From positions 1 through 35,140 of the forward strand of contig DAOVQB010000023.1 in NCBI GenBank assembly GCA_030628905.1: DNA of 35,140 bases. Reading direction: 5' to 3'. Shown here one piece after another: positions 26,674 to 34,905 of this stretch. Within the stretch, counting starts at the first letter, position 1. Every line of letters starts with the position of its first letter. Under the pieces are notes generated by a model. The model was not told the origin of the DNA. It did no database searches and saw only the letters and a list, made by a program, of their open reading frames with translations. The translations under genes and the position numbers were made by a program. Source of the stretch: DAOVQB01 sp023128935 (lineage in GTDB: Bacteria; Eisenbacteria; RBG-16-71-46; CAIMUX01; WJJG01).

Positions 26674-27903
26674 CATGACGAGGGTCACGACTGTCTTGTC
26701 GTTGCCGCCCATGCTGATCATCAGGCCATAGGGCCGGTCGCTCGGAACCTTGACCTGGAAATCCCCCGCGCGGCCCGTGAGCTGCTTCCAGCTGTCTACG
26801 GTCTCTCGCACACCGGTACCGCCCGTGTAGTGGCCATGCCCGATCAGGCCGCCAGAAAGATTCATAGGCAGGTCGCCGTCTAGTTTTGTGCGCCCCTCGG
26901 AAATGAAGTCGTAGCCCTCGCCATGCCCGCAGATCCCGGTTGCCTCCGCCATCAGGATCCCGGTGATCGAGAAGCAATCGTGGACCTCAGCGAAGGCCAG
27001 GTCCTTGGCATGGATGCCGGCCATCTCGTAAGCCTTTCCAACAGCCGACTGGCTGGTGTCAGCTTGCGTGGGGTCTTCCGGTTGCTTCGTCAGATCGGCC
27101 ACCGACGTGCCGAATCCCACAACCTCTACCGCATCCTTGGCTGCAATGGCGGTCTTCTTCAGCCCCTCTTCTGAGAGCACGAGCAATGCAGCCGCCCCAT
27201 CGGAGACCTTGGAGCAATCAGAGAAGTTCAGGTGATCCACAAAGACCTTGGGGTTCGGCGGGGTGTTGCCAATTGCGTGCAGATCCTCGACCGTGTTGTG
27301 ATACTCCTGCGCCTCGGGGCAACGCCGCGCCCCTTCGACCGCGTTAACGTACCACTGTGTCATAGCGCGACGGACCTTCTCATGTCCGAACTTCTCGAAC
27401 GCGGCACCCGCGCGGTCGGAAAACATGGATGGGAAAAAGTATGCATGTCCATTTTTGCGCTGCGAGGCATAGTGACCCGCACCCGCCAGGACATCGGCTC
27501 CGTAGATGGCTTTGACGGTGTTTTGAACTTCCACCCCCAGGGAGAGAACAACATCGGCGGTCTCAGCCAGGATGCTCTTGATCCCGGTGAAGATTGAGAG
27601 CCCACCCGACCCGCAAGCCCCCTCAACCCGCGTGCAGGGCTTGTAAACAAGGGCGGGATCGATCGTAGGCATGAGTGAGGCCAGATTTCCCTGGCGGTTA
27701 AAACGCGCCGCCATGAAGTTGCCGACTACACACTCGTCGATCACGTTGACATCGGGGATCTTGCTGATCACAGCGCGCCCGGCTTCCTGCATGTAATGCT
27801 CAATCCCTGGCCTAGGCTTGCGCGGATGGAATTCCTTGCGCCCCGTGCCGAGAGACACCGTATAAGTTCCAGCCGCCAAGTAGACCTTGCGCCTCATCTG
27901 CAT
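26656..27903 (-). CDS. SCP2-type thiolase (acyl-CoA acyltransferase)
   Basis: A 415-residue thiolase-superfamily enzyme that would split 3-ketoacyl-CoA or condense acyl-CoAs in the cytoplasm. The acyl-accepting Cys97 lies in VEGACGSGG. The histidines are His308 (AEVHDCFS) and His358 in the GHYTGGTG version of the usual GHPxGxTG motif. The C-terminal end reads SMGGNDKTVV, without the second catalytic cysteine of classical thiolases, which places it with SCP2-like thiolases. The ATG at 27903 has GGGGG about 7 bases upstream. It lies 181 bases downstream of the 3-hydroxyacyl-CoA dehydrogenase on the same strand and acts on that enzyme's product. Confidence 0.9.
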   Translation of the reverse strand: MQMRRKVYLAAGTYTVSLGTGRKEFHPRKPRPGIEHYMQEAGRAVISKIPDVNVIDECVVGNFMAARFNRQGNLASLMPTIDPALVYKPCTRVEGACGSGGLSIFTGIKSILAETADVVLSLGVEVQNTVKAIYGADVLAGAGHYASQRKNGHAYFFPSMFSDRAGAAFEKFGHEKVRRAMTQWYVNAVEGARRCPEAQEYHNTVEDLHAIGNTPPNPKVFVDHLNFSDCSKVSDGAAALLVLSEEGLKKTAIAAKDAVEVVGFGTSVADLTKQPEDPTQADTSQSAVGKAYEMAGIHAKDLAFAEVHDCFSITGILMAEATGICGHGEGYDFISEGRTKLDGDLPMNLSGGLIGHGHYTGGTGVRETVDSWKQLTGRAGDFQVKVPSDRPYGLMISMGGNDKTVVTLVMQQAGS

Positions 27904-28084
27904 CTCTTACCCCCTACAACCGTGAACCACAGTTTCAGATTCCAACCCAAAACCGCTCTATTTCTCCATCTCTGCAATCGCCGTCTAGCACATTGTGCGG
28001 AGTTCCACATCCCAACCGGGAATGGCTACACTGTTCCCTACACAGCCATCATGCATATACCGGATCCTGATTGGCTCCTGTTTG

Positions 28085-29443
28085 CTAATGCACGGTTTGT
28101 GGATCCGCAGCATAGTCATTGATCGGACCATACAGATGGAAGAAGCCATTGAGCAGCACGCCATTGACGTCCTCGGCGTTGGCAGCCACACCGCTTTTGA
28201 TAAGGTTCTCCCCGATCTCCTTCGACCGCTTCAGATAGGACGTCGCCAAGCTGGAACCCAGTGTATCAGTTGCGCGCAGGTTCGCGAAATATGCGGCCAG
28301 CTTCTCGTTCTTTCCAGGGTCGCGGGCAAGACCCTTCCATGGAACGTACCCTTCCGGCAGGGTGCCTAGTAGTCCATCCAGCTTCCCTGTCCAACTATCA
28401 TCCAGTGGTTGATACTTGCCCTCGTCCAGGCTGTACACTGCGACTGGTCTCCCCTTCTCGTAGCGGAAGAACCCATCCTTCTGGCTCCCATCGGGATTCT
28501 GGCCACCCCGCACACCCTTGTCCATCAGAGCATCGATGAGCGTGCTGTGCAGATCCTCGCCATCGATGAATCGGTTCATGACACCCAGGATGCACTGGAA
28601 AACGTCGACACCAACGTAGTCAATCAATTGGAAGATTCCCATCGGACGGATCAACCAGTCCTGGCTCACGTGGTTGACGAGGTAAGCCGCCTCAGGAAAG
28701 CCATGCTCACCTGTCAGTCGCTCCAGCTCGGAGATGCCGTACAGACCGTCACGGATGAAATGACCGTTGCCGATGAATCCTGCAATGTCGTTTGCCGGAA
28801 TGACCTTCTTGCGCAGGTCGGATGCAATCTGCTTCGAGGCTTCGATGAGATCGCTTTGTGTATCAGGTCCGGTGATCAGCTCCAGCAGCTTCTGCACTGC
28901 GGGAGGATTGTAGAAGTGATAGCCAACGATCCGCCCACCCAGACCGACTTCGCGATCCAGTAGACTGATCGGAATGGATGACGTATTGGTGAAGAACCAG
29001 GTCTCCGGCCCACAGAGGTTCTTGAGCTCGCCGTAGACTTTCTTCTTAAGATCGATATTCTCAGCAATGGCCTCGAACACCATGTGCGCGCCCTTCATGG
29101 CCCCAAGATCCGTGGTGAACCGCGGCAAGGCCAGGGCATCGGCGACGAAGGCATCGATGATCTCGCCGTTCTCGACCAGATCCTTCCGATCAGCGTACAG
29201 GCCACGAAGCAGGATGGTCGACTTCTCCGCCATCCGCTTCAGCTGACTGGCAAGGTAGGATTGCAGCCCGTCCAGGGCAGCATCATTTACATCCATCAGG
29301 GTCAGCTTGAAGCGCCTGCCCTTGCCATCGGGGCCCAGCCTGCGGTGGGTCATCTGCTGGCAGAGAAGCAGCGCGATGCCGCTGCCCATCTTCCCAGCCG
29401 CTCCGATTACTCCAACATCTGTATAGCGTTGCGCCAGGTCCAT
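28085..29443 (-). CDS. 3-hydroxyacyl-CoA dehydrogenase
   Basis: A 452-residue NAD-dependent dehydrogenase that oxidises 3-hydroxyacyl-CoA to 3-ketoacyl-CoA. The N-terminal Rossmann domain starts with GVIGAAGKMGSG (residues 11-22); the usual GxGxMG has Ala-Ala-Gly-Lys here. The catalytic dyad is His176 (GYHFYNPP) and Glu188 (KLLELI), and NTSSIPIS precedes it. The C-terminal domain has DIAGFIGNGHFIRDG and a long tail (residues 330-452) that is larger than in the short monofunctional enzymes. The length is between the short (about 290 residues) and the fused types, and no enoyl-CoA hydratase domain is seen. The ATG at 29443 has only a weak binding site. Together with the thiolase it fits the last two steps of beta-oxidation or a reversed synthetic pathway. 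Confidence 0.9.
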   Translation of the reverse strand: MDLAQRYTDVGVIGAAGKMGSGIALLLCQQMTHRRLGPDGKGRRFKLTLMDVNDAALDGLQSYLASQLKRMAEKSTILLRGLYADRKDLVENGEIIDAFVADALALPRFTTDLGAMKGAHMVFEAIAENIDLKKKVYGELKNLCGPETWFFTNTSSIPISLLDREVGLGGRIVGYHFYNPPAVQKLLELITGPDTQSDLIEASKQIASDLRKKVIPANDIAGFIGNGHFIRDGLYGISELERLTGEHGFPEAAYLVNHVSQDWLIRPMGIFQLIDYVGVDVFQCILGVMNRFIDGEDLHSTLIDALMDKGVRGGQNPDGSQKDGFFRYEKGRPVAVYSLDEGKYQPLDDSWTGKLDGLLGTLPEGYVPWKGLARDPGKNEKLAAYFANLRATDTLGSSLATSYLKRSKEIGENLIKSGVAANAEDVNGVLLNGFFHLYGPINDYAADPQTVH

Positions 29444-29993
29444 CCTTTGCTACCTCCCCCCATCGAGTCCACTATTCCGACTCAGGCCTGGAACGAAGGA
29501 CGATAGCACAGGCAGCGCTGCTATGGCCACTGGAGTTGATCGAGACCGTCCCGGAGGTCAACCGCGAGATCCTGCGCGTACCAGTCTAAGGGGGGCGCCA
29601 TCCCAGGAGACGGTGTGACGGCCTCCGGGGTGAGTGGTGCTGACCAGTGTGCGCACCAGGCGGCCTGGATCGTGGGGAAATCCCCGGTTGACGCGTTGAC
29701 CGCACCATGACCGCAGGTTATTATAGGTTCGGCTGTTTGAGTTCCCCGACCGCAGTACACCTTGCACGTTCTTGAACTGGCAACCCGTGCAGAAAGCACG
29801 GGTGTGTCACGCATTCTGCTGGTGGTTTTGTCTTCCGGTCGAGCGAGGGGTCCTCATTCATTCTTGTGGGCATTACATTAGTCAATGGGCACTCCGATTC
29901 TGGAGCCTGGGCAGCCTGATGGGATGGGCATCCCGATGGGAAGGGGCATCCCCAACCGTGGCCAGCCTGGCAATCAAAGGGAGGACTCGTGTC
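29444..29993. other. 550-bp divergent intergenic region
   Basis: No gene could be supported. A perfect 8-bp hairpin ACCCGTGC/GCACGGGT with loop AGAAA lies at 29783-29803. The stretch at 29917-29953 has GGGATGGGCATCCC and GGGGCATCCCC palindromes. A minus-strand frame at 29521-29814 contains TGDFPTIQAAW, resembling the opening of pectate-lyase-like repeat proteins (GDFPTIQAAI), so an old gene fragment is possible. The promoters of both flanking genes should lie here. Confidence 0.45.
29783..29803. other. 8-bp perfect hairpin with AGAAA loop
   Basis: ACCCGTGC (29783-29790) and GCACGGGT (29796-29803) flank AGAAA. It stands about 190 bases before the secreted-protein gene, in its leader or beyond its promoter. 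No T-run follows, so it is not an obvious terminator. Confidence 0.5.
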
Positions 29994-30560
29994 ATGAGAA
30001 GTATAGCGCTGGCAATCATCAGTCTTGTGCTCACACTCGGGATCGCCAATGCTACAGTTCCGGACCCGGATAACTGCATAGTGGTTCCATGTGACGAGAT
30101 TGGCGGGCTCATCATCTATCCCGATCCGATTGAGGGTGGGTACGCCTCATTTACCGTCATTGTTCGCAACGAGTCCAACGATCCGATTCCATTTGCATTT
30201 GCGGAGATTATCTTCGGCGTGCCGGCCAACCTCTACCTCAATTGCCCGGATCTCGTGCTGACAGGAACCACCGGCGCCACGGGCAGTGTCACGTTCAACA
30301 TTTCGGCCGGGGGCTGCTCTGTTGGCCCGTACGCGGTCAAGATCCGCGCTAACGGCGTGGACATCCGGACCTACGAGAATATCAAGAGCCCGGACTATGC
30401 AGGTATGGGTGACGGCAACGTTGACCTGGATGACTTCATCCCCTTTGGCGCCGCTATGGGATTCACGGGCGGATGCACCGATTACTTCAACGACGGCATG
30501 ACAGGACTTGAGGAGTTCATTGTGTTTGGTGAGGCCTGGGGACGCACCTGCAATCCTTAG
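29994..30560 (+). CDS. Secreted protein with a dockerin-like EF-hand tail
   Basis: A 188-residue exported protein. The signal peptide is MRSIALAIISLVLTLGIANA with cleavage probably after IANA. The middle (about residues 40-125) has an Ig-like beta-sandwich pattern (YASFTVIVRNESNDPIPFAF, TTGATGSVTFNISAGGC, PYAVKIRANG). The C-terminus has a calcium-loop motif GDGNVDLDDFIPFGAAMG and a degenerate second one, YFNDGMTGLEEFIVFGEAWG, as in dockerin type repeats. The CDS has cysteines at about positions 30, 34, 78, 102, 157 and 186. The ATG at 29994 has AGGGAGGA 8 bases upstream. No cohesin partner is in the window. The role is unknown; surface display or a scaffold role is inference. Confidence 0.78.
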   Translation: MRSIALAIISLVLTLGIANATVPDPDNCIVVPCDEIGGLIIYPDPIEGGYASFTVIVRNESNDPIPFAFAEIIFGVPANLYLNCPDLVLTGTTGATGSVTFNISAGGCSVGPYAVKIRANGVDIRTYENIKSPDYAGMGDGNVDLDDFIPFGAAMGFTGGCTDYFNDGMTGLEEFIVFGEAWGRTCNP

Positions 30561-30579
30561 GGCTCGCGCGGGCCCTTAG
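30556..30579 (+). terminator. Hairpin overlapping the secreted-protein stop codon
   Basis: CTTAGGGC (30556-30563) and GCCCTTAG (30572-30579) pair with one mismatch around a GC-rich loop. The stop codon lies in the left arm. There is no T-run after it, and an alternative pairing with GGCCCTAGG downstream exists. It is a weak terminator candidate. Confidence 0.35.
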
Positions 30580-30687
30580 CTCCAAGGCCCTAGGAGGCTT
30601 CGCCCAGTCTGGGACGTTGGCTGCGGGACAACCGATGGGACAGGCCCCAGCTCGCGATGCAATCCACATACGGTTGATTGTTGTCCG

Positions 30688-30900
30688 TCAGCTAGCCATT
30701 CTCCTGATCCTCCACTGATGCCGCCAGATGAGCAGCCCGAGGAACAACAGGATCATGAACATGAACCGCGGTTCCTTCACGAGCAAGGAAGCTCCAGGCA
30801 CCGCCCCACAGAGGAACCAGCCGAACCGAGCGAGCTTGTCATCTCTCCCCTTCCAATTCGCCATCAGTCCACCGACAAAAAGACCGGCAAACAGAATCAC
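30688..30900 (-). CDS. Small two-helix membrane protein
   Basis: A 70-residue hydrophobic protein with two predicted helices (ILFAGLFVGGLM near the start and FMFMILLFLGLLIW near the end) and a basic tail. The GTG start at 30900 has AGGA about 5 bases upstream. No family was recognised. It lies downstream of the sulfatase gene on the same strand but separated by a decayed stretch, so it could be the remaining end of a larger membrane protein. The composition favours a real membrane protein over a chance frame. Confidence 0.5.
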   Translation of the reverse strand: MILFAGLFVGGLMANWKGRDDKLARFGWFLCGAVPGASLLVKEPRFMFMILLFLGLLIWRHQWRIRRMAS

Positions 30901-31434
30901 GAATATCCTACGGCGTCAGTTTGCGGTTACGCACCGCTTGATGTCACGCGCCGCATGACCGCCGGGCGGGCATTCTGGGCGCCCGGCTGCGGGCGGCGGC
31001 GTCCATCCGTTGTTGCATGCCGTCGGTCCGGATCAGCCGCCTGTCTGGGGCAGGCAGCGAGGTCGTCACGATCTCGGCAACGGGGGCGGCCAATTTGCTG
31101 GCCGCGGATGGCGGGGTAGCGAGTGCCGTGCGGCGCTCGGTAGCATCCAGATCTGCAAATGCGCGGGGCAAGCGGTCAGAGGCACGCGCGTGCGGTCGGC
31201 GATGTATCCGGCGATGATGGCTCCCAAGAACAGCCCGCTCGCGAGCGCAGATCCTCCGAGCACCAGGCCCAGCTGGCGCGTCCAGAGGACCCCGGGGAGG
31301 ATCATGCCCCCTGCCTACCCGCTCCTCAAGATGGATCGACAGCGCTCTCATCCAGACCCCAGACCTACGAGGGAACGGAAGATAGATCCATTCTTCGGAC
31401 CACAACCTATGGCCTTGCGGCTGCTGGTGCTTTC
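30901..31434 (-). pseudogene. Possible decayed membrane gene (MFS-like fragment)
   Basis: The minus strand at 31305-31171 encodes a stretch with LGLVLGGSALASGLFLGAII followed directly by AGYIADRTR. This resembles the second helix and loop motif A (GxLADRxGRR) of major facilitator transporters. The rest of that frame (stop at 31066) loses family features. The overlapping frame ending at 30944 contains PRAFADLDATERRTALATPP, which would continue it only after a frameshift. No complete gene is present. The call is uncertain: it may be a transporter remnant or a chance hydrophobic frame. Confidence 0.3.
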
Positions 31435-32925
31435 TCAATCGATGTACCCCAGGGATCTGAGCTTTTCCAAGGTCTCCTCATCCAAAATTGCGCCTTCAGA
31501 GGATACAATCCCGTAATGTTCCCTCAGGTACTGCGCTCGTGCCCGCTCCTCATTCAGGATCTTCTTGGCCTGTCCAACCTTCTCTGGTGAGGAACGGACA
31601 ATGGAGAACCATTCCGCGGGATCGTCATCGAGATTGTAGAGTTCCTCACGTCCTCTAACCAGTGAACGGATGTATTTATACGCACCAAGTCGAACGGACT
31701 CTCGGTCCTCATAGTAGAGCAATCCCGTACTGACAAGCGGTCGCCCAGGGGCAGCCTGGCGCCTTGGGTCCCAGCATGCGGAGAGTGAAGGGACCGAGAG
31801 ATAGTTGGCATCATACTCAATGTGACACGCTTCCAGAATCGTGGGCGTGATGCTGGTGATGTCAACCAGAGAGTGGATTTGACCCGTAGTAGTTGAACCA
31901 GGCAGCTTGATGATGAGCGGTACCCAGAGCAATTCATTATAGAGTGTATGACCATGTTCGTAACCACCGTGCTCCCAGAATTCCTCCCCGTGGTCGCTCG
32001 TAAGGATGATCAGAGATTCGTTATAGATGCCGAGCTGCTTCAGGAGGTCGATGAGCCTTCCGATATTGTCGTCGACGTGCCGGACTTCCGCATCGTACAG
32101 AGTCTTGATCCACTCCATCTCTGCCAGGGAAGGAAAGAAGTACCCTCCGCGGATCTTCCGGAATTCGGTAAATGCTGTACCAATGAAGGGTGGTGGCTCC
32201 ACCGCGGGCAGGAGGTTCTCGGGGGGGGCATAGGGTCGATGTGGATCGAAATAGTGAAGCCAGAAGAAGAAATCCTGACTGTAATGTTCGTTGAGCCAAC
32301 GGGACGCTAGATCCGTCAGGCCGCTCGTAGAATTGTCAGCACGAAATAGCCGTGGTTGATCTGAACTATGGGGGAAGAAGTTATACTCGATGAATCCCTG
32401 GCCCATGTTGTATTCCGGCAGCAAGAAGGAATTGTAACCGATTGCTGCGGTATGGTAGCGCGCATCGCGGAGGTATTCGGCCAAGGTCGGAACTGCATCG
32501 GGCAGGGTGGGTTCAAGGCCGACGGCCAGGTGCACGAAAGGGGACAGGCCGGACATGATTGAGGCCACGGCAGGTAGCGTCCAGGGAGCCGGAGACATCG
32601 CCTTTGTAAACTGCAGCCCCTCACGTGCCAGCTGATCAATATGCGGCGTCGGTGGGCTGTGAGGATTGTAGCAAGACAAGAAATCCGGGCGCAGGGTATC
32701 GACAATTATCAGAATCACGTGCCGGGGCGGGCGATCAGCATTGATAGAGTGATGTAGGGCAGCAGGAGACGGAGGCTGCCCCAGGGGACTGGCGAGTAGA
32801 CCCGATACCAGGAATCCCTGACCCAAGCACAGGAAGACGCGGACGATAAGCCCCCAGCCGCGGTGATTCTTTGGGGGGCTGCCGATATTCAGAAGGAACA
32901 TCGGCAGCCTTTCCGTGAACCTCAT
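31435..32925 (-). CDS. Membrane-anchored sulfatase-superfamily hydrolase
   Basis: A 496-residue protein of the alkaline-phosphatase/sulfatase superfamily. A hydrophobic segment at about residues 27-46 anchors it or exports it. The metal-binding start motif is VILIIVDTLRPDFLSCYN. The nucleophile region reads PAPWTLPAVASIMSGL, where the usual formylglycine Cys or Ser is replaced by Thr. Downstream are DPHRPYAPP, TSDHGEEFWEHGG (metal Asp-His) and HGHTLYNELLWVPLI. The C-terminal end ETLEKLRSLGYID is typical of a group of membrane sulfatase-like proteins found in many environmental genomes. The ATG at 32925 has GGGGGAG 5 bases upstream. It probably acts on envelope or extracellular substrates, but the Thr makes a phosphodiesterase or phosphotransferase role as likely as a sulfatase one. 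It is divergent from a GT87 glycosyltransferase. Confidence 0.88.
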   Translation of the reverse strand: MRFTERLPMFLLNIGSPPKNHRGWGLIVRVFLCLGQGFLVSGLLASPLGQPPSPAALHHSINADRPPRHVILIIVDTLRPDFLSCYNPHSPPTPHIDQLAREGLQFTKAMSPAPWTLPAVASIMSGLSPFVHLAVGLEPTLPDAVPTLAEYLRDARYHTAAIGYNSFLLPEYNMGQGFIEYNFFPHSSDQPRLFRADNSTSGLTDLASRWLNEHYSQDFFFWLHYFDPHRPYAPPENLLPAVEPPPFIGTAFTEFRKIRGGYFFPSLAEMEWIKTLYDAEVRHVDDNIGRLIDLLKQLGIYNESLIILTSDHGEEFWEHGGYEHGHTLYNELLWVPLIIKLPGSTTTGQIHSLVDITSITPTILEACHIEYDANYLSVPSLSACWDPRRQAAPGRPLVSTGLLYYEDRESVRLGAYKYIRSLVRGREELYNLDDDPAEWFSIVRSSPEKVGQAKKILNEERARAQYLREHYGIVSSEGAILDEETLEKLRSLGYID

Positions 32926-33364
32926 AGCTTCTCCCCCGGACCTGGTTGTGGTTCACGCATCGTGTGCGTCGCGCGGCGGGCAAGAGTTCTAGATCTGCCA
33001 ACCTCCGGGACCGCCGGCTTCCATCGAGGGCCACTTCCGAGGAGCTCGGATTCGTGCCCCGCATCTGCCTAGCATTGTATCAAATCCACGTCATGATGAC
33101 ACCACTACGCGCGATGCGGCCCGCAGGTCAGTGTGCGGCCAGCAGGTCAGTGTGCGGCCAGCAGGTTTCGGGATCAAAATTCCTATCCGCAGCTCTGGCC
33201 GCAGCCGTCAAGTCGCCACTGTCGCCAGAACAGCTCGGCCTTCCGTGACAGGATCTGCAGCCACCAAGCAAAACCCTTTTACGCCCGTTGGGCAGCATGT
33301 TATCTTCCCGTCTCGCTCTGCCACAAGATTCAGGGCGCTTCCGGCAAGGAACTCGAGGTTGTAG
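32926..33364. other. Divergent intergenic region between sulfatase and GT87 genes
   Basis: About 440 bases without a supported gene. It holds the 19-bp tandem repeat at 33124-33161. Short open frames on both strands are shadows or unsupported. The promoters of both neighbours should lie here, but none was clear. Confidence 0.5.
33124..33161. repeat. 19-bp tandem duplication with partial flanking copies
   Basis: CAGGTCAGTGTGCGGCCAG occurs at 33124-33142 and 33143-33161. TGCGGCCCG just before and CAGGT just after are partial copies. The unit is not a multiple of three and lies in non-coding sequence. Confidence 0.9.
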
Positions 33365-34669
33365 ATGACACCGGATGCCGCATCCAAGCTGCATCACCCG
33401 GCATTCAACGCCCGAAGAGTGACGCTGATTGCTTTGCTCCTTCTCCTGATCCTGAGCCTGGCGCGATGGGGGTTCTTTGCTGTCGACCTCTTCGAGGCTC
33501 GCCCCCGGGCATTCCGCGACTTTCGGATCTTCTGCCAGTACGCTGCCGAGGAATCGGAGACAGGCCGGCTCTATCGCACCGATATTCACTCCTTTCATCT
33601 GCCGGGCAGTCAATTCTTCAAATTCCCACCCGTGGTGCCCGCGGCCCTGAAACCCTTCGTCGGTCTACCGCGCAAGACGATTATCCGCATCTTCCTGGTT
33701 GCCACCTCCATCATCCTGCTGGCTGGTTTCCTCACGCTGGTCCGCGAGACGCGCGCGGGGCCATTGCGGGCACTCCTGATGAGCCTCGTGTTCCTGAACT
33801 GGCAACCCACCTGGGACAGTGTGGCCGGGCTGACGGTGGAGTCCTTCCTCGGGTTGATGCTGGTGCTCACCTTCGTCTGGCTGTGGCGTGGCCATCTGTG
33901 GCTGGCCGGGGTCCCGTTGGGCATCGCGGCTGCGACCAAGGTCTATCCGGTGCTTTTCCTGGCCATCTTTGTCTACTTCAGACGTTGGCGGGTTCTGCTA
34001 GGCGCTGCTATCAGTGCTATAGCTCTTCTTCTGGCCGCCGGTTTGGTGCTCGATCACCGCTACACGATTGAGTATTTCACCCAGGTTTTGCCCACCTTAG
34101 GTGGCACGGCGCTGCAGACGGACAACGTGAGTGCCCTGGCCAACCTGGGTCGCGCTGGCGCCTACCTGCAGTTGGGCGGCGAGGAATTCAGGAAGTGGGT
34201 CCTGCAATCCTACCTCGAAGTCGACGAATTGGTCTCGGTGCGCCCGATGGTGTGGCTGGCCTACATCGCTCTGGCTATCATCTTGGTGTTGACGGCCCTC
34301 CGGCACGTGCCCTTCAGTCGAGCGAAGCGTACCTTGCGTGGTGAAGGCAACGCCCTGTGCCTGACGGTGTGTTTCGTTCTTTTAATGATTCCGTCTAGTT
34401 GGTACGGGTATCAGAATCTGCTGCTCTTCCCCCTGCTGGTGCTTTTCGGGAACCTCCCTGGATCTTGGAAGCAGTGGCACCTGTGGATCTGGCCCGCGCT
34501 GACGGTAGCCATCGGCGCGACCCTGTTCGGAGGAGGTCGTTTGTACGAGGAGTATCCCGTACTCCACAGCGCCGTGCGCAGTCTGCTGCCGATTCTTATC
34601 TGGGTCGGGTGGATCAGGTATTTGGGGGCCGACAGGACAGATAGAGTCCCTGCGGCGGCCCTGAACTGA
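33365..34669 (+). CDS. GT87-type (DUF2029) polyprenyl-phosphate mannosyltransferase-like protein
   Basis: A 434-residue multi-pass membrane protein with about nine to eleven helices, matching the GT87 (DUF2029) family of polyprenyl-phosphomannose-using transferases. After the first helix (VTLIALLLLLILSLA) comes the family's first loop with DFRIFCQYAAE, carrying the probable catalytic Asp, then FKFPPVV. WLAGVPLGIAAATKVYPVLFL is the best-conserved block. The ATG at 33365 has GAGG 6 bases upstream. It probably adds a sugar to an envelope glycan or lipid on the periplasmic side. The GT39-type gene at 6294 belongs to the same general fold class (GT-C). It is divergent from the sulfatase gene and has no operon partner within the window. 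Confidence 0.85.
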   Translation: MTPDAASKLHHPAFNARRVTLIALLLLLILSLARWGFFAVDLFEARPRAFRDFRIFCQYAAEESETGRLYRTDIHSFHLPGSQFFKFPPVVPAALKPFVGLPRKTIIRIFLVATSIILLAGFLTLVRETRAGPLRALLMSLVFLNWQPTWDSVAGLTVESFLGLMLVLTFVWLWRGHLWLAGVPLGIAAATKVYPVLFLAIFVYFRRWRVLLGAAISAIALLLAAGLVLDHRYTIEYFTQVLPTLGGTALQTDNVSALANLGRAGAYLQLGGEEFRKWVLQSYLEVDELVSVRPMVWLAYIALAIILVLTALRHVPFSRAKRTLRGEGNALCLTVCFVLLMIPSSWYGYQNLLLFPLLVLFGNLPGSWKQWHLWIWPALTVAIGATLFGGGRLYEEYPVLHSAVRSLLPILIWVGWIRYLGADRTDRVPAAALN

Positions 34670-34810
34670 TGGCTACGCGGCGGATGTCCCTCCCGAGAAT
34701 CCCAAATGTTGCTCTCTAGAGCGAATTTGCCTTACCACAATCCGGAATTGACCGGGTAGTGCGCGAGGTAGTTGGCCAGAATCCGTCTGAGGTGACGCTT
34801 GTTAAAGCAC

Positions 34811-34822
34811 GATCACGTGATC
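34811..34822. promoter_or_regulatory. 12-bp perfect palindrome GATCACGTGATC
   Basis: A perfect 12-bp palindrome with a CACGTG core, of a size typical for a dimeric regulator site. The bound protein is unknown. Confidence 0.35.
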
Positions 34823-34854
34823 AAGGCACTCTCTAGGGTACCTGTTGTGTCATG

Positions 34855-34905
34855 TTTGTCCGATAGCAGCCCGGAATCTGTCCGGTATCCGTCCGATCGG
34901 ACAAA
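34855..34905. promoter_or_regulatory. Inverted-repeat cluster, candidate operator
   Basis: TTTGTCCGAT (34855-34864) and ATCGGACAAA (34896-34905) are exact inverted copies 31 bases apart. The right arm overlaps a 12-bp palindrome GTCCGATCGGAC (34891-34902), and further CCGG-type half-sites (TGTCCGG, GCCGGACGG) lie between and after. Such an array fits a dimeric repressor binding several half-sites. Confidence 0.4.

Noticed and set aside
29521..29814. 97-codon minus-strand frame with TGDFPTIQAAW
   Set aside because: Only a short resemblance to beta-helix proteins, no signal peptide, no binding site; kept only as a possible remnant.
30944..31438. 164-codon minus-strand frame behind the sulfatase gene
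   Set aside because: Arg/Pro/Ala-rich shadow composition in its first half; at best part of a frameshifted remnant.
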